Shown: positions 6,985-7,794 of the stretch, piece by piece
Layout: every line of letters begins with the position of its first letter
Position numbering within the stretch: position 1 is the stretch's first letter
Assembly: GCA_945957225.1 (NCBI GenBank)
Contig: CAMFKK010000098.1
Span: forward strand, 1-7,794
Reading direction: 5' to 3'
DNA: 7,794 nt
Source of the DNA: an uncultured Sphingobacteriia bacterium
Lineage (GTDB): Bacteria > Bacteroidota > Bacteroidia > Chitinophagales > Chitinophagaceae
Made by a program: the position numbers and the translations under genes
Notes under the pieces: model-generated
Databases searched by the model: none
The model's input: the letters and a program-made list of their open reading frames with translations, nothing else
What the model was told of the DNA's origin: nothing

Positions 6985-7794
6985 CTAGAACCTTACACTA
7001 AATCCAAGATTGATGGAATAGTCTGCAAATGCAGCATCGCCCTGCGCATAAACGCCGGTAAGGTCCGTCCTAATCTTGTCGGGAACACTTTGGGTTCTGT
7101 TCCGCACCAATGCTACTGGAACATATGCATAGAAGTTAAGACTCTTAACACTATAAGTAATACCAGGTTCTGCAGTCAAGATTCTGCCTGGTCGGCGGAA
7201 ACCTTCGCTACCACCAATTAAATCATGTACAGGAATACATTCATATCTTAATCCACCAGAGAAAGTGAGTTTACCATTATAATAGTTGGCTCCTACCCTA
7301 GCCAAATATTGGTCTGGAACACTCATTACATCTGATGTATAAGAAATGGTTGCCGCTGAAGGAACACCACCTCTTTGAGTGGATACACCATTTTGTTCAC
7401 GAGGATTTATTAGATAATATAAATTGGAATAGAGACTCAACTTGTGTGACAGGTTATAATACATGTTCAACTCTGTAGTGAAGCCAGTACCACCATCTCC
7501 CAATTGTATAGATTGGTCTACAGGACCAATTACAGTTACACCTGCAGTGGCTGTACTAAATCTATCCGTGTATCTATAATCACCCGTTGGTAATTTAATT
7601 CCCAATCCAGCTTGAATATTGAACTTGGCTTGTTTGGCGGGATCAATTAACCATGCATAAGCTGCAACACGAATATCACCTAGTCCAAAAGACTCGGTAC
7701 TATGTCTTTCTTTGCCACCGTGTTCATATAAGGAAGAACGGGTATTGGCAATTAGTGGAACATATACAGACATACTCCAACGCTTGTTAAAGAC
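6985..7794 (-). CDS. Outer-membrane beta-barrel protein, MetA-like 'transporter' type (N-terminus missing)
   Basis: The frame stays open to the window edge (269 residues here, starting VFNKRWSMSVYVPL), so the ATG at 7773 is internal and the signal peptide lies outside. The chain shows alternating amphipathic strands and aromatic girdle residues. It has a GLGDIRVAAYAWLID stretch followed by a GLGIKLPTGDYRYTD stretch, and ends in INLGFSVRF with the C-terminal Phe typical of outer-membrane barrels. The G-x-GD plus KLPTGDY layout matches, from memory, proteins annotated as MetA-pathway 'transporter' (PF13557-like). The name derives from phenol-degradation loci, but no substrate can be read from this sequence. 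It lies 76 bp upstream of the FecA-like gene on the same strand, with a strong hairpin between, so co-transcription is possible but uncertain. It ends in TAG. Confidence 0.7.
   Translation of the reverse strand, partial: VFNKRWSMSVYVPLIANTRSSLYEHGGKERHSTESFGLGDIRVAAYAWLIDPAKQAKFNIQAGLGIKLPTGDYRYTDRFSTATAGVTVIGPVDQSIQLGDGGTGFTTELNMYYNLSHKLSLYSNLYYLINPREQNGVSTQRGGVPSAATISYTSDVMSVPDQYLARVGANYYNGKLTFSGGLRYECIPVHDLIGGSEGFRRPGRILTAEPGITYSVKSLNFYAYVPVALVRNRTQSVPDKIRTDLTGVYAQGDAAFADYSINLGFSVRF

Noticed and set aside
6985..7773. Barrel gene starting at the ATG at 7773
   Set aside because: The frame continues to the window edge (VFNKRWS), there is no signal peptide at this Met, and the residues before it fit the barrel pattern.

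Overview
The window looks like chromosomal DNA of a Bacteroidota bacterium, most likely near the Chitinophagaceae. That placement is inference from four things: AT-rich coding with A-rich rather than Shine-Dalgarno leaders, a FecA-type TonB-dependent receptor, a DUF4349 lipoprotein, and a good TAnnTTTG -7 box. No phage, transposon, CRISPR or RNA gene was seen. Seven protein genes occupy almost all of the sequence, and the first and last run off the window edges.

Left part (1-3149): the 3' portion of an amylosucrase-type GH13 enzyme reads rightward. It meets, with only 2 bp between stop codons, a leftward pair that is probably one transcript: a small potassium-channel-like membrane protein (2685-3149) followed by a TIGR04325-type putative methyltransferase (1857-2666). 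The amylosucrase keeps the catalytic triad and the sucrose-specific Asp/Arg pair known from the Neisseria polysaccharea enzyme, so sucrose is the expected substrate, for alpha-glucan synthesis or hydrolysis.

Middle (3150-4728): a 221-bp divergent intergenic region holds several inverted repeats, including two nearly concentric ones, and a candidate promoter for the channel gene. A rightward two-gene unit follows: a DUF4349 lipoprotein with an added C-terminal membrane helix, then a small two-helix membrane protein of unknown function. They overlap by ATGA, which suggests translational coupling and a joint function in the inner membrane.

Right part (4725-7794): two leftward outer-membrane protein genes. 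The upstream one (cut by the window end) is a beta-barrel protein resembling MetA-type 'transporter' proteins. The downstream one is a FecA-like TonB-dependent receptor that starts at GTG, just after a perfect 13-bp-stem hairpin. Its stop codon overlaps the stop codon of the convergent membrane-protein gene.

The genes look like several small independent units (sucrose/glucan metabolism, ion flux, envelope proteins, iron-chelate uptake). I see no clear evidence of one new multi-gene system. The least explained parts are the DUF4349/membrane-protein pair and the structured intergenic repeats.
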